DNA from: Wallemia ichthyophaga EXF-994 | Lineage: Eukaryota; Basidiomycota; Wallemiomycetes; Wallemiales; Wallemiaceae | Length of the DNA: 64,000 nucleotides | Direction of reading: 5' to 3' | NCBI RefSeq assembly: GCF_000400465.1 | Contig: NW_008806284.1 | Location: 62,001 to 126,000, forward strand | Shown: piece after piece, positions 60,248 to 64,000 of the stretch | How the letters are laid out: each line of letters starts with the position of its first letter | Position numbering within the stretch: the first letter of the stretch is position 1 | Translations under genes and position numbers: made by a program | Notes under the pieces: generated by a model | Told to the model about the DNA's origin: nothing | What the model saw: the letters and a program-made list of their open reading frames with translations, nothing else | Database searches by the model: none

Positions 60248-62035
60248 TCACTCCTCACTTTTTCCCCCCTCGAAATGTTTGAAAGCGTTGCGAAAGTCGT
60301 TGGCGATATCCGTCTCTTGCTCATCGGGCAGGGTGCAATTACGCCAATCAGCGCGCTGCGGGATGTCGAGGAAGGAAGCTAGAGCGAGTCTAGCGAATTG
60401 CTGATTGAAGGGTGCAGGGCGAATGAGATGAACGAATTTTCCGCCATTAGGGAGATCAACTGGGAGTTTTATTGAGTTAGCTGTCTATTGTCTAACCCCT
60501 TCCCCACTCACCTCTCAAATACGATTGTCCATCTTCCAGCTCATCGAGCGCCTTTTGGGGATCACTCTCCCATTCCACGCCCTGTGCTACGCCTTCGTTG
60601 GTGAGATGCGCGCCGAGTGCGCTTATGATCTCGTTGGGGATTGGTACAGCTTGGATGTGTGCGTGCCCACCGCGCGACCAATACCGCCCCAGCTCGTAAG
60701 AAACGAGAGAAGAGTTGTATTTAGCGTAGCAGCGCGCGAGCGCATCGCGCCAGTCAAGCAACTCCGATTGAACACGCTGCGCTATATCCGCAGGCAGCGA
60801 GAAGAGATTAGGGTAGTGGGAGATGGGTATGATCAAAACATGCCCTCCGCCCGGCACAGCCGATGTGGCGGGGTCGATTAGCTGTCCTTTGGGAAGGGTG
60901 ATGTAGCACTCTTCTCCTATTGACACGATTAGGTGTTTCGTTACGCGGGGGTTGGAAAGACAGAACCAGCACTCGTCCTGTGATATTTCACCCTGGTGCC
61001 GCTTGTTCTTTTTGCCTCGTTTACTTGCCTCATCGTAGGCTGACGCTTGCTGGGCGAATATGTAGCTATTTCCACTCTCTTTCCCCTCCTCCTCGGCACT
61101 GCGTTTCTGGACTTGGGTAAGCGCAGGCAGGGGAGAGGACGTCGAGGCAGGTGGAACATCCTCCTTGCTGTGCCCACGTGGTGTGATGGAGAAGGCGTAG
61201 AAGGAGCGTTGTTTCTGCGTATTGCCGAACTGGCCGAGGGAAATAAAGCGTGTAGATAGGCCATTAGGAGAAACGAAAGGCTCCCTCTCCCAGAACACAC
61301 GCTGACCGCCGCTAAATACGTACTTGGGGGTGGAGTAGCTGACGGCGGAAGTGACGGCGCTGCTGCCCCAGGAGTGCGCAGGTGGGTGAGCAGCAAGATT
61401 GGGGAGTGGCTTGTTGGAGAGTAGGGTGATGCTGGATGGCCAGGAGTGTGTGAGGAGGATGTCTAAGTTGGCGTTGGAGAGAGACTTGGCGTGTGCTCGG
61501 GCAGCAGCTAAAGAGGAGCTATCGGAGGTGTTTCGACGGGGATCAAAGAATTCTGTAAAGCTGTTGAGGGTGGTTTGAGTAATGGCGGGGCTGTTGTTGT
61601 CGTGTTGATCACCTTCAACCAAAGTAGATGTATCGTGCACACCACCAAAGGCACCAATACGCAGACCAGAACGGGTGGTGAGTACAGACGATTTGGCCAA
61701 CATGAAAACACGCTGAGCAATAGCACCACCACCGTTGTCGAGTTTATCGAGTAAGGAAGCATGTGGGGGTTGACGCCCGAGAGTGTAGTAAACGTCGATG
61801 GGTGGGTTGAGTGAGCCATTAATCACAGCGTCAATCTCATCATCATTGGCAGATTCGAATAAATCACCAGCCACCAAGGTTAAATTGAAATTGTGTTTGC
61901 TGGTCAGTGCAGCTATCTTATCGAATAACGCGTGGATGGAAGTAGAAGGAGGACCAATCACAAGGCTGATCGGGAGTTATAAATTATCATTTAATATTTT
62001 TAGTTTACTCACACTTTCGTTGATTCTACGCTCAT
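60248..62035 (-). CDS. DRN1: CWF19L1/Drn1-type protein (metallophosphatase-like + CwfJ domains)
   Basis: Drn1/CWF19L1 proteins relate to the lariat debranching enzyme and modulate intron turnover. The N-terminal region is a metallophosphatase-like fold (KVLVIGPPSTSIHALFDKI, NLTLVAGDLF, ILLTHSWPSS). The C-terminal CwfJ parts follow (QDECWFCLSNPRV, GHVLIIPISHYPN, GGHAHIQAVPIP, RPAPFNQQFARLALASFL). Three exons are supported: 62013-62035, 60512-61965 and 60248-60459, with introns of 47 and 52 nt. The first exon encodes just MSVESTK plus part of a Val codon. Length is 562 residues. The ATG is 18 bp from the divergent FMP52 ATG. Confidence 0.9.
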
Positions 62036-62053
62036 CACCGTACACCACCAAGA

Positions 62054-62692
62054 ATGACATCGGCAATTTTATTCGGATCTACGGGGGCAGTCGGGAAGCA
62101 CCTTAAGGCGTGTTTGTTGAATAGCGCGGACATCAGCCACGTAACTGAAGCAGCTAGATCCGTGGATAACACCACCAACGGCAAACTCACCCAAATCAAA
62201 CTAGACGCAAACACCAAATTACACCCCCAATACGATCTAGTATTCATTACTCTAGGCACAACAGCTAAAAACGCTGGTAGTTCAGAGAAGTTTGAAGAAA
62301 TAGATAGGCATTTGGTCGTAAACCTAGCCAAGCAGGTTTCTAAAGATAGCGCGCACGTAATTTACTGCTCATCTGCTAATGCTAATCCAAATTCGACCTT
62401 CTTATATCCACGTTCTAAGGGATTGACAGAGATGTCGTTGAGTGAACTCGGGTATAGCTCGACAACCATTTTCAGGCCTGGGTTTTTGAAGCACGCCAAG
62501 AGATCAGATAGTAGACCTGCTGAGAGCTTCTTTGGGTATCTCACTGGTTTCCTCGGTTACTTTACATCTGCTGTAGAGATACCTGTACAGAAGCTTGGTG
62601 AAAGCATGGTGTTAGCTGGATTAAAGCAGCTTAAAGAGAAATCTAACAAGACCATATTCGTATCCAACAAAGAAGCCCTGAACCTCAATTGA
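62054..62692 (+). CDS. FMP52: FMP52-type NAD(P)-binding protein
   Basis: This 212-residue Rossmann protein matches fungal Fmp52 and human HTATIP2/TIP30, atypical short-chain dehydrogenases of mitochondria or ER. The nucleotide-binding loop is LFGSTGAVGKHL. Further support comes from FITLGTTAKNAGS, a YPRSKGLTE catalytic-type YxxxK and TTIFRPGFL. It is an uninterrupted frame. It starts 18 bp from the divergent CWF19-like gene, so its promoter must overlap that gene. Its last 25 codons are echoed in the downstream duplicated segment. Confidence 0.9.
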   Translation: MTSAILFGSTGAVGKHLKACLLNSADISHVTEAARSVDNTTNGKLTQIKLDANTKLHPQYDLVFITLGTTAKNAGSSEKFEEIDRHLVVNLAKQVSKDSAHVIYCSSANANPNSTFLYPRSKGLTEMSLSELGYSSTTIFRPGFLKHAKRSDSRPAESFFGYLTGFLGYFTSAVEIPVQKLGESMVLAGLKQLKEKSNKTIFVSNKEALNLN

Positions 62693-63430
62693 TTGTACTC
62701 ATGTCATCATCATTTACACTTAATTCATGTCCAATCCATCCATATTCAAGCCAACGTCTATCTTCTCCTTAATCCTCCGATGCTATTATAAAAACACCAC
62801 TGACCTCCCAACCACGATTCAGCCTAACTTCCAGTACGTCAAGAATGACTTAAGCAGCATACAAACTATGGATACACAAGACGAACACAGCTACAAGCAT
62901 CTCTTTTCATCTTTTTAAAGGCCTATATTCATTTCGTTTCTGGAGTTACACTACCAGGTAAAAATCCCTATCTAGTGACCAGCGGGTTAACCTCACCGGT
63001 CGGATGCTTTGATTGCAGAGCTTCCAAGACCTCTGTGGTGAGCTTGGCACACCCAAAGATCCACCAAGAACGTTTGACGCCGATCCTGGCCTTCCTTGCT
63101 CCACATATCCTTCTGGTGAGATTATGTTTCTGGCTTGATCAAAGCAGCTTTAAGAGAATTCAAACAAGACTACATTCATGTCCAACAAACATATCCTGAA
63201 TCTTGGGTGATATTTATTTATACCCATACCATCACCATTTGCACTCAATTCATGTCCAATCCATCCATCTTCAAGCCAACGCCTGGCTTTCTCCTAAATC
63301 CTCCATCCCTATCAAAGAACATTACTGACCTCCCAACCATGATCCAACCCAACATCCAGTACATCAAGAATGACACAAGCAGCATACAAACTATGGATAC
63401 ACGCGACGATAACGGCTACATGTACCTCTT
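62640..63430 (+). repeat. Diverged tandem duplication including the FMP52 3' end
   Basis: The segment from about 62625 to 62915 recurs at about 63130-63430. The second copy starts with a diverged version of the FMP52 tail (AAGCAGCTTAAAGAGAAAT against AAGCAGCTTTAAGAGAATT) and continues into a matching 3' flank. Both then carry ATGTCCAATCCATCCAT and code for MSNPSIFKPT. The 62919-63130 stretch between them is unique. Confidence 0.8.
62727..62918 (+). pseudogene. Short copy of the duplicated ORF, truncated
   Basis: This 63-codon frame (MSNPSIFKPTSIFSLILRCYY to a stop at 62918) is parallel to the longer frame at 63252. Shared blocks are IQP-QY-KND and SSIQTMDT. It lacks the C-terminal part present in the second copy, so it is probably a broken duplicate. 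Function is unknown. Confidence 0.45.
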
Positions 63431-63671
63431 CGACGACAAAGCTGAGCTCAACGATTACGAGCACAATGAATCACACAAACTAATTCTTCATAAAATTTTC
63501 CCAAATAAACTCAAACCAAAGAAAGTTCAGGGCTATCAAATCAAAGAGAGCAATATGAAACTCTATCACACTCTCACCTCCATATACCCAATCGTTGATG
63601 AGGATATCAACTACACTCCCGACTCTGCACTTCAAGGCTATGACCATATGGAAAAAACACTGTGTCTGTAA
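63252..63671 (+). CDS. Hypothetical 139-residue protein, longer copy of the duplicated ORF
   Basis: ATG at 63252 gives MSNPSIFKPTPGFLLNPPS, then ITDLPTMIQPNIQYIKND, SSIQTMDTRDDNGYMYLFDD, a Lys/His/Asn-rich part, and an end at 63671. The product is soluble-looking, with no known domain. Whether it is expressed is unclear; conservation of frame between the two diverged copies over the first 55 codons is the main support. Confidence 0.45.
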   Translation: MSNPSIFKPTPGFLLNPPSLSKNITDLPTMIQPNIQYIKNDTSSIQTMDTRDDNGYMYLFDDKAELNDYEHNESHKLILHKIFPNKLKPKKVQGYQIKESNMKLYHTLTSIYPIVDEDINYTPDSALQGYDHMEKTLCL

Positions 63672-63696
63672 TATTATACATGTATTCAAATCTACC

Positions 63697-64000
63697 TCAC
63701 TTCCTTCTCCTCTTCTTACGAATTTCCATCATATCAGTATCAACATCCACCTCCTTCGCTGCGGTGAGTCCTGCATTTATACTCCTCCCAAGTCCCAGAA
63801 ATGGTCCCGTCATCCCTGCTGGTCCTGCCGGCATTTTCTTCTTTTTACCGTTCAAAACGCTGCTGATGGATGACGTGCCTAGAATATCCTCAAACGGCAC
63901 ACCTAAATAGCTACTGGGGGGAGCATTCAATTCGCTCTCCATTGTATTTCCATTCCCGTTAACGTTTCCACTACCACTAGTACTTCCATCTGCTTGCGTC
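63697..64000 (-). CDS. C-terminal part of an unidentified gene, 5' end outside the window
   Basis: The frame is open from the window edge to a stop at 63697. It encodes a Gly/Ser/Asn-rich segment, then SELNAPPSSYLGVPFEDILG, KKKKMPAGPAGMTGPFLGLG, and a basic tail KKRRRK that looks like a nuclear localisation signal. Not enough is present to name the family. Confidence 0.5.
   Translation of the reverse strand, partial: TQADGSTSGSGNVNGNGNTMESELNAPPSSYLGVPFEDILGTSSISSVLNGKKKKMPAGPAGMTGPFLGLGRSINAGLTAAKEVDVDTDMMEIRKKRRRK

Noticed and set aside
61982-62052. Alternative CWF19-like start reading MSFLVVYGDERR from a nearby ATG
   Set aside because: Its phase does not join the second exon, whereas the ATG at 62035 gives MSVESTKVLVIG in frame.

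Overview
The window is nuclear DNA of a fungus, most likely a basidiomycete with a very compact genome. Wallemia (Wallemiomycetes) is my best guess, from gene density, intron style and gene content; this is inference, not a database match. The evidence is that almost every gene is a conserved eukaryotic housekeeping gene, broken by GT-AG introns of about 43-81 nt (most 45-60) with CTNAC-like branch sites. Neighbouring genes are often only tens of bases apart. There are no operons, ribosome binding sites, CRISPR arrays or insertion sequences. Exon joins given here were worked out by eye, from splice signals, reading-frame phase and family conservation.

Layout. 1-9.8 kb: a SNF2-family ATPase cut by the window edge, RPL2 (uL2), a CDK8-type kinase (SSN3), a NOSIP-type RING/U-box protein, a 0.85 kb gap with a direct repeat, a mercaptopyruvate sulfurtransferase (TUM1), SGT2 and MAK11. 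10-25.5 kb: a secreted bicupin oxalate decarboxylase, mitochondrial EF-Tu (TUF1), sorting nexin SNX4, a SET methyltransferase, actin, an Iec1-like zinc finger protein, CDC48, EBP2 and PHO13. A 1 kb non-coding stretch lies before CDC48. 25.7-41.6 kb: a Ser-rich single-pass surface protein, an intron-containing tRNA-Pro, a PP2C phosphatase, AFG2/DRG1, a five-exon small gene, RPS11 (uS17), a large membrane protein, a Zn2Cys6 regulator, a leucine-rich-repeat protein and a PPIL2-type U-box cyclophilin.

41.8-49.6 kb is different. It has low coding density and holds a run of same-strand, mostly broken fragments that resemble one another. I read this as a tandem array of a lineage-specific gene family of unknown function. 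One copy (42693-43733) looks intact. This is the most novel part of the window.

50-64 kb returns to housekeeping genes: a multi-KH RNA-binding protein, a small candidate gene, ESF1, a Nudix hydrolase, an RWD-RBR ubiquitin ligase, a CWF19L1/Drn1-type protein, FMP52, a segmental duplication that includes the FMP52 tail, and the 3' end of an unidentified gene.

Functionally the window is rich in ribosome assembly and translation genes (RPL2, RPS11, MAK11, EBP2, AFG2, ESF1, TUF1) and protein quality control genes (SGT2, CDC48, the RBR ligase). They are dispersed rather than organised as a pathway cluster. Unusual gene architecture recurs: an RPL2 start codon split by an intron, a 4-nt first coding exon in the KH gene, a 25-nt CDC48 exon, and divergent gene pairs whose start codons are 18, 42 and 51 bp apart.
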